In this document: piece after piece, positions 1-7,343 of the stretch
How the letters are laid out: each line of letters begins with the position of its first letter
How positions within the stretch are numbered: position 1 is the stretch's first letter
Source of the DNA: Calditrichaceae bacterium
GTDB lineage: Bacteria > Calditrichota > Calditrichia > Calditrichales > Calditrichaceae
DNA length: 7,510 bases
Assembly: GCA_030622395.1 (NCBI GenBank)
Contig: JAUXGF010000133.1
Location: 1 to 7,510, forward strand
Direction: 5' to 3'
Made by a program: the position numbers and the translations under genes
Notes under the pieces: generated by a model
Databases searched by the model: none
Told to the model about the DNA's origin: nothing
Seen by the model: the letters and a program-made list of their open reading frames with translations, nothing else

Positions 1-1
1 A

Positions 2-3000
2 TATAAAGATTCAGCGTTTGACGAAGATATAACAGACTCCATAGCCCTTCTTATCAAATCCATTAATGTTCAGTTCGATTTGGTAACAGGCGATTCTAAA
101 CAGGTAGAAACAGACTGCGCTAAACTCCGGCAATGTTTTAAAAAACTTCCTGAAGACGCTTATATCGAAAATATTGAACAGCTTCTTCCCCTTATGCGCA
201 AGCGCCCCGGCGAGATCGCCGAACATATTTTTGCTCTTTTTATGGAAGCAGCCGCAGTTTGCAGCCTACCCTGCTCTCTCTTAGAAGGAATGCTTATTGC
301 CCGTGATAAAAATCTGGCTCTTCGGGCATTAGAATTGACTGTATCTCTCGCCGAATCAGGTTCTCTTATAGTAGACCACCGCCTCGTTCGTTTCATCGCC
401 GAGCGAGTCGAGACCAAGGATTGTCCTCTTGCAGGGGCTGACGCGCTTGGTAAAATCGCTCGAATTGTAAATCGCCTGCCTGTAGACAATCCGGACTTAC
501 AACAGAAATCGGTAACGTCTCTTTACCTGGAAGATAAAGATCTAAAACTAAGATTTCTGGCTGCGCGGTTGTTGGATATTGACGGTCAACCCGCTTCTGC
601 AAAGTTAGCCGGCAAGTTATTAGGTCAAAATGCTTACGGCTTTCTTGCTTCCTACCTTGCTTACACCCGCGCTTCTCATACGGACCTTCTCGCTATTCTG
701 CCCCTATTGAGTTCCGCGTCCCCGGCACTGGCGTCGCTTCGTGAAGCCGAAAAAATATGCGGAAAGAAATTATTTAGAGACGTCGTCGCTGAATTAGGCT
801 GGCAGCGGGTAAACTTCGGAATTCAGGCGCAGCGATGTATCGGCGTTAGTATTAATGGCTCTCTCCCGCTTATTTTTTCCAATGATATTGAAGCTGCATT
901 ATTTGAAAAATTTAAAGGCGCGCGTCGGGTTTCAGATTCTTATCTTTTAATCTGCCATGGCGGTTCGCCTGCTGAAGAGCGGGCAGAAGATGACAGTACA
1001 GACCCTGTTGCCCGCTTTCGTGAATATAATCTGACACATGCTGAACTATTGACAGTTATCCTCGACGTCGCCCCGCTAACGCCGGAAAAAGTACACAATA
1101 TATTAAGCGGCATGGATAAAATCGTAAATACTTTCACTGCTCTTTTCTCCTCATACAGCGAAGAATGTATGATCCTTCCCGGTCTTTATCAGGAATTGAA
1201 AGGAAAAATTCTTACCGAGTTAGATAAAGATGGCGACCAGCCTCAACTTTCCGCAGAACTTACCCGCCTCATGCAAACTTTTGAAGACCCCGGATCCCTC
1301 GGTGAAGTACAAACGCTGCATGGCTTAAAACGTTACCTTCATCAGCAAGGTCTTCGATTGGGTTTCCATTTAGTAGAAGCAGGGCGTTCTCCAAATTGTA
1401 CCGTTGTTTTAGTCCTTGCCTCGCAGGGCCGGATTTTGTTTAAAGTAATGAAAATACGCTATGCAGATTTTGAACCTGAGATAGAATCAAACAAACAGGT
1501 AAATCAGATTCCATATCCTGTATCCGTGGTTATAGATGGTTTTAGCAGACAAATTTTACATGGCTTGGATAAATTTCCTAACGTGGATATCTTCTGTTAT
1601 GGCAACGAAGTACATTATTATCTTGCCTTTCGTAATCACCCCGTTTTCCTGCGCGTCGATTACGCTCCACCTTTACGCGGAGGCATGATCGATCTCGAAT
1701 ATTTTGGCGTAAGTAATTACGAGATATCGGTTCATCCGGATATTTCTCTTAACGCTATACGGCTTTTCTTTCAAAGACTTGAATTCGACGTTCAAATCGA
1801 TGGCACGCATATTCACGCGCGTTACGATAAAGAACGGACTTTAAATTTAGGCGAGCTTTGCGATAAAGCGCGGGTCATATTCCGGCTTGTACCTTATTTT
1901 ATGGATATTGACTGGACCATCGGTTCACTTAAACTCGATAAGGAAGCGCGGTTAAAAGCAGCCGAAGCATGGGCTGAATTGTTCGTTATTTGGGGCGTAT
2001 TACCTATTAATCAAATATTAACTAAAAACCGGCGTGGAATACTTCAGGCTCTAAACACAGGTCCTACGGGAGAACAGGAAGTTTCATGGTCGGGTAAAGG
2101 CTCTTATAAAGATATATTAAGCGCGCCGCCTCCGGCAGATTTTTATGATAAGCTTAATGATATAATCGAGAAATTGAAACTTAAAACACATTTGATTTTC
2201 GATGAAGATTGCCGGCTGTCTTTAGGGCAGATCTGTATTGAACGTATCTTACTCACTCCTCTACGTAAGGCGTTATCGCGCGGCGAAATTATTCAAACTT
2301 CCGACGGTTTCCGTTCAGCGTCATCTAAGTTTTTTCAACGCGAGCATGAGGCGGAATGTTTTGCAGAAATTCTCGCTTCGGGAGAAGATACCGTTGCATC
2401 ATCTATAGCTCTGTCCAAGCTTATCGCGCCGCTCGAACGCATTTTAACTTTTACAACTTCGGGAAACCTTAATGGTTATGAAGTTCAGAGCGCTTATCTT
2501 CCTCTTCGGGGAGAAAACTTAAGCTTGTATGTTCTGCGGGGAGAGAAAGGTATCATTCGTCTTTCTCTATTTGCCCGGGATGAGATTCTCTACAAGCGCC
2601 GCACTAAATCATCAGCGCCCTGGGAATCAAATGTAAATTGTAATGTACCTGAGATGGCGTTTTTACTGCGCAGTAATAACTACCTTGATATCGGACCGGA
2701 ACCCACGATAGTGGACGCTAAAAAGGAAGCCGGGAAAATTATTAAAAATCTGCGGGGAATATTTCCTCCACAGAAGCCGGTTCCATTACCTGGAGAACGG
2801 ATTATTACCGGTCTAAGAGCCTCGCCCGGTCGAACTATTGGGAAGGCTGTTTTCCGTACTGCGGGTCATAACCCGGAAGACCTTGACGGAGCTGTCCTCA
2901 TATCTGCATCTGTTCGCCCGGAGGACACTACTTTTCTTTATCATGCTGCAGGAGTCGTATCTACCGGAGGAGGAATCTTAAGCCATGCGGGACTTATTGC

Positions 3001-5065
3001 GGCTCAGTTTCATAAACCTGCGCTTATAATCTCCGGCAGATGGCAGCGTGAACATGATGAATCTCTCACTCTTTTTTATACAACCCTTGAGTACAGTGTG
3101 CAAAAAAAAGAAATTGAAGGCTGTACAGTATGCATCCGCCGTGATTTACAGGTACGGGAATATTGCCTTCGGGAAGGTGATTTAATCATATTGGACGCCG
3201 GAGAAGGAAGGCTTCGGGCGCTTGGTCAGGAACGGGACGCCCTTGCTTTGTATGAAGGTTTCCGTTTATACGGCAAAACAAACCAACTTTTAACCGGGGT
3301 TTCTGATCAAAGAAAAATTCTTAGTTTGCGCGGTCGGAAATTATTAGCAAGACATCAAATTGAAAAAACACTGGGAAGGCTGACTGACCCAATATTAGCG
3401 CGCTTCGCGGTTTATGAACTTCTACTTGGAAAGATACTATCCGATCACGGGACAATATCCAGCGAAAGAGCTTATCTTTTAAAAATAATCTTAAATAACC
3501 CATCACTCGAAGTTGACGCAAGGAATTATCTTCTTCAGATTACCAGGGAATTGGATAAACGTTGTACAGACCTTTTTAAAAAGGCGATTAAATATATCCC
3601 CGCCTCCCTTTACTTACACGAAATACTGTCTTTAAGACTTGATGTACTTAATCTTCAAAACAACCGTAAAAGCACAGCCGTTTCTTTACAGGAGTGCGGC
3701 ATTGAGATTCCCTTGCTGGATATATTAAGTATTACTGAGGTCGACCTGCTCGTACGGAATCGTCTCGGAAAATTGAGTTCGGAGCTGACTCATAAAGTCC
3801 AAAAGCTGGCTGACGCCATATATGATGCACGCCTGCGTCACTTATTACGCCAGCTCGATCGAGTCGATCAAATCTTGGGCACAGGTGAAATTGACAGAAA
3901 ACCTTTTGACAACATCCGGGTAAATCTTGCTAAAAAGGATGAAGCTGACAGGCATAAGTTTGAGAGCCGGTATGTAATTAGCCATGAAGAAGGGGGCTTC
4001 GAGCAATTCCCTGTTATTGGTGGAAAGGCGGCAAATTTAGCCGAGATTGAACGTTTAACAGATACCGGATTGGTTCCGCCTTGGTTTGTAGTAACAGACC
4101 GCGCCTTTAGGGATGTGCTCGAAAGACCTCTTGACAGTTCTGTAAAGGGCAGCTCAAAAGCATTTCAGAAAGCTTCTACTTTACGCCAGGCAATTAATAC
4201 AATCCTGGAACGAAAAGATTTAACTAACGATCAAAAATCAATTCATATCTTAAGCATGTGGGATGCTGTTACACTGCCTGAAAAACTATCTAAAGAAGTG
4301 ATTAAAGCTTATCACAGGATTGGTAAAGAAGTGATTTCGGATAACCATTCTGAGGACAATGCATCCGAACCGTTTGTGGCTATCCGTTCTTCATCACGCG
4401 AGGAAGATTCAGAAGCCGCCGCCAGAGCCGGTGAATTTGAAACATACCTGTTTATTCACGGGGAAAAATCTCTGCTTGATTATCTTAAACGCACCTGGAG
4501 CGGTCTTTGGACCGAACGGGCTATTCATAACCGCGCTTTATTAGGCGGGAACTTAGAGCAAACCGGCGGCGGGGTTATTATTCAGCGCATCGTATCCTCT
4601 CGTGTTTCAGGGGTTCTGCAAACAATCAATGTGGCTAAAGGCGAACTTAATGAAATCATAATTAACGCCGGCTTGGGATTGGGCGAGGGAGTGGTCTCAG
4701 GCACAGTTGCCGCTGACCAGATTACTGTTATAAAGGAGGGCGACCTATCAAAGGGACCATTACGTTTTAACTACATTACCAGTGATAAAAAGGAACAAGT
4801 GGTTTTCAACAGTCGAACCGGTCTGGGCATAATCCGCACCGAAACTCTCTATCACCAAAGACTGAGGCCCGCTCTGGAGTATTCAGAATTGTTTAAACTG
4901 GTAGGCGTCGCCGCTCACCTGGAATCTATTTACGGTTACCCGCTTGATATTGAATTTGGAATTGAAGGCGGCAGATTATGGATTCTGCAGGTGCGCCCAG
5001 TGCCCACTTTTTTATCTGCAATGCGGGAAACACTGGAGCGTTATCCATTAAATGGAAAGAGGTAA
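2..5065 (+). CDS. Giant PEP synthase/PPDK-like phosphotransfer protein (5' partial): unknown N-terminal region, phosphohistidine domain, C-terminal ATP-grasp domain
   Basis: The frame is open from base 2 to the TAA at 5063-5065. The first usable start codon in the window is a TTG at 80 with no ribosome binding site, so the true start is probably upstream and the gene is 5' partial. Residue numbers here count from that TTG. Order seen: HEAT-like helical region (about 50-230), unrecognised alpha/beta region (about 400-900), swivelling domain with GGGILSHAG and phospho-acceptor candidate His969, helical linker (about 1055-1300), and a PPDK_N-type ATP-grasp domain with Lys1316, Arg1436, Glu1625 and the QVRP motif (Gln1637, Arg1639). 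Family knowledge: ATP phosphorylates the swivelling histidine, which passes phosphate to a substrate. The PEP/pyruvate barrel motifs of PEP synthase and PPDK are absent, so annotating it as PEP synthase would be misleading; the acceptor is unknown. No signal peptide or membrane segment is visible in the part present, so it is probably cytosolic. It is likely co-transcribed with the malic-enzyme-like gene that begins 34 bp downstream. Confidence 0.9.
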   Translation, partial: YKDSAFDEDITDSIALLIKSINVQFDLVTGDSKQVETDCAKLRQCFKKLPEDAYIENIEQLLPLMRKRPGEIAEHIFALFMEAAAVCSLPCSLLEGMLIARDKNLALRALELTVSLAESGSLIVDHRLVRFIAERVETKDCPLAGADALGKIARIVNRLPVDNPDLQQKSVTSLYLEDKDLKLRFLAARLLDIDGQPASAKLAGKLLGQNAYGFLASYLAYTRASHTDLLAILPLLSSASPALASLREAEKICGKKLFRDVVAELGWQRVNFGIQAQRCIGVSINGSLPLIFSNDIEAALFEKFKGARRVSDSYLLICHGGSPAEERAEDDSTDPVARFREYNLTHAELLTVILDVAPLTPEKVHNILSGMDKIVNTFTALFSSYSEECMILPGLYQELKGKILTELDKDGDQPQLSAELTRLMQTFEDPGSLGEVQTLHGLKRYLHQQGLRLGFHLVEAGRSPNCTVVLVLASQGRILFKVMKIRYADFEPEIESNKQVNQIPYPVSVVIDGFSRQILHGLDKFPNVDIFCYGNEVHYYLAFRNHPVFLRVDYAPPLRGGMIDLEYFGVSNYEISVHPDISLNAIRLFFQRLEFDVQIDGTHIHARYDKERTLNLGELCDKARVIFRLVPYFMDIDWTIGSLKLDKEARLKAAEAWAELFVIWGVLPINQILTKNRRGILQALNTGPTGEQEVSWSGKGSYKDILSAPPPADFYDKLNDIIEKLKLKTHLIFDEDCRLSLGQICIERILLTPLRKALSRGEIIQTSDGFRSASSKFFQREHEAECFAEILASGEDTVASSIALSKLIAPLERILTFTTSGNLNGYEVQSAYLPLRGENLSLYVLRGEKGIIRLSLFARDEILYKRRTKSSAPWESNVNCNVPEMAFLLRSNNYLDIGPEPTIVDAKKEAGKIIKNLRGIFPPQKPVPLPGERIITGLRASPGRTIGKAVFRTAGHNPEDLDGAVLISASVRPEDTTFLYHAAGVVSTGGGILSHAGLIAAQFHKPALIISGRWQREHDESLTLFYTTLEYSVQKKEIEGCTVCIRRDLQVREYCLREGDLIILDAGEGRLRALGQERDALALYEGFRLYGKTNQLLTGVSDQRKILSLRGRKLLARHQIEKTLGRLTDPILARFAVYELLLGKILSDHGTISSERAYLLKIILNNPSLEVDARNYLLQITRELDKRCTDLFKKAIKYIPASLYLHEILSLRLDVLNLQNNRKSTAVSLQECGIEIPLLDILSITEVDLLVRNRLGKLSSELTHKVQKLADAIYDARLRHLLRQLDRVDQILGTGEIDRKPFDNIRVNLAKKDEADRHKFESRYVISHEEGGFEQFPVIGGKAANLAEIERLTDTGLVPPWFVVTDRAFRDVLERPLDSSVKGSSKAFQKASTLRQAINTILERKDLTNDQKSIHILSMWDAVTLPEKLSKEVIKAYHRIGKEVISDNHSEDNASEPFVAIRSSSREEDSEAAARAGEFETYLFIHGEKSLLDYLKRTWSGLWTERAIHNRALLGGNLEQTGGGVIIQRIVSSRVSGVLQTINVAKGELNEIIINAGLGLGEGVVSGTVAADQITVIKEGDLSKGPLRFNYITSDKKEQVVFNSRTGLGIIRTETLYHQRLRPALEYSELFKLVGVAAHLESIYGYPLDIEFGIEGGRLWILQVRPVPTFLSAMRETLERYPLNGKR
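240..770 (+). other. HEAT-like helical repeat region within the giant protein
   Basis: This stretch encodes successive amphipathic, leucine- and alanine-rich helices about 35-45 residues apart, for example around LALRALELTVSLAES, LAGADALGKIARIVNRL, LRFLAARLLD and LLAILPLLSS. The pattern resembles HEAT/armadillo-type alpha solenoids, which usually serve as binding surfaces. I see no strict repeat consensus, so this is a fold impression rather than a family assignment. If correct, it would suit a role in docking a partner or macromolecular substrate. Confidence 0.4.
1300..2060 (+). other. Unrecognised conserved-looking central domain of the giant protein
   Basis: About 250 residues of mixed alpha/beta character that I cannot assign to a named family. 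It has motif-rich stretches of the kind expected of an active or ligand site: HGLKRYLHQQGLRLGFHL near its start, VDYAPPLRGGMIDLEYFG in the middle, and IHARYDKERTLNLGEL followed by an acidic, tryptophan-rich helix pair (FMDIDWTIGSL, AEAWAELFVIWG). The clusters of charged and aromatic residues and the Gly-Gly turn suggest a folded domain rather than a linker. By elimination it is a candidate for binding the phosphate acceptor, since the usual PEP/pyruvate barrel is missing. That role is inference. Confidence 0.4.
2792..3235 (+). other. Phosphohistidine swivelling domain (PEP-utilizers mobile domain type)
   Basis: The domain opens with GLRASPGRTIGKAVF, the usual entry to this fold. It continues through a VRPEDTTFLYHAAGVVSTGG stretch to GGGILSHAG, where the histidine codon at 2984-2986 matches the phospho-acceptor histidine of PEP synthase and PPDK. 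It closes with LREGDLIILDAGEGRLRAL, matching the usual EGD...DG..G end of the fold. Two departures are visible. The arginine that usually follows in the xxAR part of the motif is alanine here (GLIAAQFHKPALI), and about 40 residues separate PALIISG from the closing EGD motif. Histidine phosphorylation is predicted from the motif. Confidence 0.85.
3985..5035 (+). other. PPDK_N-type ATP-grasp domain at the C-terminus of the giant protein
   Basis: The domain starts at PVIGGKAANLAEIERL, with the ATP-contacting lysine codon at 4025-4027. It includes AIRSSSREEDS (arginine codon 4385-4387), AGEFETYL, the IIQRIVSSRVSGVLQT strand pair, GLGLGEGVVSGTVAADQ, and DIEFGIEGGRLWILQVRPVP at the end (glutamate 4952-4954, glutamine 4988-4990). 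The 12-residue spacing between this Glu and Gln, and the Q-x-R that follows, fit PEP synthase, PPDK and rifampicin phosphotransferase ATP domains. All recognisable ATP and metal ligands are present, so the domain looks active. It ends within about 20 residues of the stop, so nothing follows it. Confidence 0.88.
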
Positions 5066-5086
5066 CCGGCTGTTTTATCCCTAAAA

Positions 5087-5091
5087 AGGAG
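5087..5091 (+). promoter_or_regulatory. Ribosome binding site of the malic-enzyme-like gene
   Basis: AGGAG, preceded by an A-run, lies 8 bases before the ATG at 5100, an ideal Shine-Dalgarno distance, and fixes that start. The 34-bp gap after the preceding stop holds no obvious hairpin terminator, which supports co-transcription of the two genes. Confidence 0.85.
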
Positions 5092-5099
5092 ACATTATT

Positions 5100-7343
5100 A
5101 TGATTAGAGCTAAAGATTCACTTGAATATCATAAGATTTCACGCCCCGGTAAAATCGAAGTGCGCGCAACCAAAGCCTGCCTGACCCCCAGGGAAATGCG
5201 TTTAGCCTATCTGCCGGGCGCTTCATTTCCATCCATGGAAATCTCGAAGGATTCTTCCGCTGCCTTCCATTATACTGCACGGGGAAATTTAGTAGGCGTA
5301 ATTACCAACGGCACAGCAGTGCCCGGTTTAGGAGACGTGGGCCCACTTGCCGCCAAACCGATGCAGGAAGGAATAGCGGTTCTATATAAACGTCTTGCCG
5401 ATATTGACGTATTCGATCTGGAACTTAACACTAAAGACCCGCAACGAATGATTGATACAATCCAGATGCTCGAACCAACTTTTGGGGGGATCAACTTAAA
5501 AGATATTAAAGCTCCTGAAGGTCTGTACATTTATGACCGGCTGTGTAAAAGTTTGAATATTCCGGTCTTTCATGAAAATCTTTTCAGCGCCGCTATAGTA
5601 GCCTCTGCCGCTCTGCTTAATGCATTAGACCTGGCGGAAAAGCGTCTTGATGAAATCCGTGTCGTTATCTGCGGCGCCGGAACCGTAGGTTTTGGATGTG
5701 CGCGCCTGTTTCTCCGCCTCGGCGTGCAGCCGGAGAATCTGCAAATTTATGATATTAAAGGTTTACTCCATCCGGACCGCAAAGACCTTCTCGATTATCA
5801 ACGAGATTTTGCTCGAAAGCATCCCGCTCATAAACTGGAAGATGGTCTAAAAGGCGCAGACGTTTTCCTTGGCGCTTCTGCCGGCGGAGTTCTAAGCCTG
5901 GAAATGATCCGCTCAATGAATCGTTTTCCATTAGTCTTAGCTTTGGCTACTCCTGAACCTGAAATCAGTTATGAGGCAGCGCGTGGAAGCCGGCAAGATG
6001 TGATTGTAGCCACCGGTCTCGGACAATATCCAAATGCCGTAATGGATATTTTAAGCTTTCCTTATATTTTCCGCGGGGCTTTGGACGTTCAGGCTACGGC
6101 TATTACCGAAGGTATGATGCTGGCTGCCGCCCGCGCTCTGGCAGATTTAGCGCGGGAAGACGTAATTGAAGAAGTTGAGCGGGCTTATGGTCACGAACAC
6201 TTTAGCTTTGGCCCTGAATACCTGTTGCCAAAACCAATCGACCCTAGAATCCTGGTAAAGGAATCTGCCGCAGTTGCCCGCTGCGCAATTGATGAGGGAG
6301 TGGCTAAAAATCCCATAGATAGCAAAGATCACCAGGAAAATCTGACTATTCGTTTGGGTACCGGCAGAGAAACAATGCGCGGTCTGATAATGAGAGCGAG
6401 GCAAAAGACACTCAAAGTCGTTTTTTCCGAGGGAAGCAGCGAAACAATCCTGCGCGCTTGCAGTATTTTGATAGATGAAGAAATTGCAAGCCCGATTCTT
6501 TTAGGCAGCGAAGATGAGATCAGTGAATGTATTAATCGTCTTGGACTGGATTTGAGCGGCGTGCCAATAATAGATCCGGCGCACAATCCGCGCTTTGAGG
6601 CTTATGTTGATGAATACTTTAAGATGCGCAGACGCCGTGGCCTAATGCGCGCAGCAGCAGCCCAACGTCTCAATCAGCGCGACTATTTTGCTGCCATGAT
6701 GGTGAACAGCGGTGACGCAGACATGATGATCGCCGGCTACTCCACCCACTATGCAGAATCGCTGCGCACAATTTTAGAGGTAATCGGACCGGCTGCCGGC
6801 ATCCGGCGAATATCCAGTCAATATATGATTCTGCTGCCAAAGGACGTCGTTTTTTTAGCGGATTGTGCTGTGAACATTGACCCGAATGCAGAGGAACTTG
6901 CCGAAATCGCTTTATTGTCGGCTCGCACTTGTCGTTCGCTTGGTTTCGAGCCTCGTGTGGCTATGCTCTCTTTCTCTAATTTCGGAAGCGTTAATCATCC
7001 CTTTGCCGCTAAAGTACGTCGGGCAACAGAGATTGCTAAAAAACAATTCCCTGATTTAATTATTGATGGGGAAATGCAGCTTGCCTCAGCCCGCGACAGT
7101 TCTTTGCGCATGGATTACTTTCCCTTCACAAATCTAAAAAATGACGCCAATGTTTTAATTTTCCCGGACTTGCAATCCGGAAATCTAACTATGCACTCAT
7201 TGCAGTACATGGCTGAAGCTATACCCATCGGACCGATACTTATGGGAACGCGCCTGCCCGCCCATCTAATTCAGTATGGAGCCACAGTAGAGGAAGTTGT
7301 TAATTTAACTGCGATTGGCGTTGTTAAAGCCGCCGCACTTTAA
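5100..7343 (+). CDS. MaeB-type malic enzyme homologue with phosphotransacetylase-like C-terminal domain; catalytic residues replaced (probable pseudoenzyme)
   Basis: The 747 residues match MaeB NADP-malic enzymes in length and layout: malic domain (about 8-155), NAD(P)-binding domain (about 156-400) and phosphotransacetylase-like domain (about 424-745). MaeB normally decarboxylates malate to pyruvate with NADP, and its C-terminal domain is regulatory. Framework motifs are well kept: YTARGNLVGVITNGTAV, IDVFDLELN, GAGTVG (192-197) for nucleotide, FPYIFRGALDV, and SFGPEYLLPKPIDPR. Recalled family motifs compared with this protein: EGK to EGI (Ile92, general-base lysine); NLEDIK to NLKDIK (Lys134, metal ligand); FHDDQHGTA to FHENLFSAA (159-165, Asn160 at a metal ligand); ALANP to ALATP (Thr284); and VNNV to VMDI (Met315, Asp316), both malate contacts. 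Tyr37 and Asp135 remain. Malate oxidation is therefore unlikely, although an automatic annotation would call this malic enzyme. The intact frame and kept framework argue against a decaying pseudogene. The family assignment is secure; the actual role is unknown. Confidence 0.9.
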   Translation: MIRAKDSLEYHKISRPGKIEVRATKACLTPREMRLAYLPGASFPSMEISKDSSAAFHYTARGNLVGVITNGTAVPGLGDVGPLAAKPMQEGIAVLYKRLADIDVFDLELNTKDPQRMIDTIQMLEPTFGGINLKDIKAPEGLYIYDRLCKSLNIPVFHENLFSAAIVASAALLNALDLAEKRLDEIRVVICGAGTVGFGCARLFLRLGVQPENLQIYDIKGLLHPDRKDLLDYQRDFARKHPAHKLEDGLKGADVFLGASAGGVLSLEMIRSMNRFPLVLALATPEPEISYEAARGSRQDVIVATGLGQYPNAVMDILSFPYIFRGALDVQATAITEGMMLAAARALADLAREDVIEEVERAYGHEHFSFGPEYLLPKPIDPRILVKESAAVARCAIDEGVAKNPIDSKDHQENLTIRLGTGRETMRGLIMRARQKTLKVVFSEGSSETILRACSILIDEEIASPILLGSEDEISECINRLGLDLSGVPIIDPAHNPRFEAYVDEYFKMRRRRGLMRAAAAQRLNQRDYFAAMMVNSGDADMMIAGYSTHYAESLRTILEVIGPAAGIRRISSQYMILLPKDVVFLADCAVNIDPNAEELAEIALLSARTCRSLGFEPRVAMLSFSNFGSVNHPFAAKVRRATEIAKKQFPDLIIDGEMQLASARDSSLRMDYFPFTNLKNDANVLIFPDLQSGNLTMHSLQYMAEAIPIGPILMGTRLPAHLIQYGATVEEVVNLTAIGVVKAAAL
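5121..6299 (+). other. Malic plus NAD(P)-binding domains with degenerate active site
   Basis: Replaced positions by codon: 5373-5375 (Ile for Lys), 5499-5501 (Lys for Glu), 5574-5579 (Glu-Asn for Asp-Asp), 5949-5951 (Thr for Asn) and 6042-6047 (Met-Asp for Asn-Asn). They are scattered over about 700 bases, so no single sequencing error or recombination tract explains them. The dinucleotide fold keeps its Gly-x-Gly-x-x-Gly (5673-5690) and the YDIKG strand end, so NAD(P) binding may persist. Confidence 0.8.
6369..7334 (+). other. Phosphotransacetylase-like C-terminal domain
   Basis: The domain is recognised from KVVFSEGSSETILRA, SPILLGSEDEI, GDADMMIAG, AEELAEIALLSA, MLSFSNFGSV, DGEMQLASA and GPILMGTRLPAH, all in the order seen in Pta and in MaeB C-termini. 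The Ser-Arg pair that active phosphotransacetylases carry near the end (LSRGCS type) is replaced by IQYGAT (residues 724-729). MaeB proteins also lack this pair, and there the domain is thought to bind acetyl-CoA or related effectors rather than catalyse. An acyl-CoA-sensing or oligomerising role is therefore the most likely reading, by family analogy. Confidence 0.75.

Noticed and set aside
11..226. Short minus-strand open frames over the first gene (also near 160-489, 393-602, 940-1137 and 3321-3521)
   Set aside because: They lie opposite a strongly coding frame, show no recognisable domain, and have no supporting ribosome binding site. They are antisense shadows.
4815..4856. GLGIIRTETLY resembles the GIGLxRTE motif of the PEP/pyruvate TIM barrel
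   Set aside because: It lies inside the ATP-grasp domain, between the GLGEGVVSG and DIEF motifs, and no other barrel motif follows. The likeness is coincidental.
80..5065. Annotating the first gene as phosphoenolpyruvate synthase
   Set aside because: The domain order is reversed and the PEP/pyruvate barrel is missing, so only the phosphotransfer core is shared.
6147..6586. Overlapping minus-strand open frames across the malic-enzyme-like gene
   Set aside because: The + strand encodes clear malic and Pta-like motifs through this stretch; the reverse frames have low-complexity or unrelated composition.
5100..7343. Treating the second gene as a degraded pseudogene
   Set aside because: The 747-codon frame is intact with a strong ribosome binding site, and framework motifs are conserved to the last residues. 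The changes cluster at catalytic positions, which fits repurposing better than decay.
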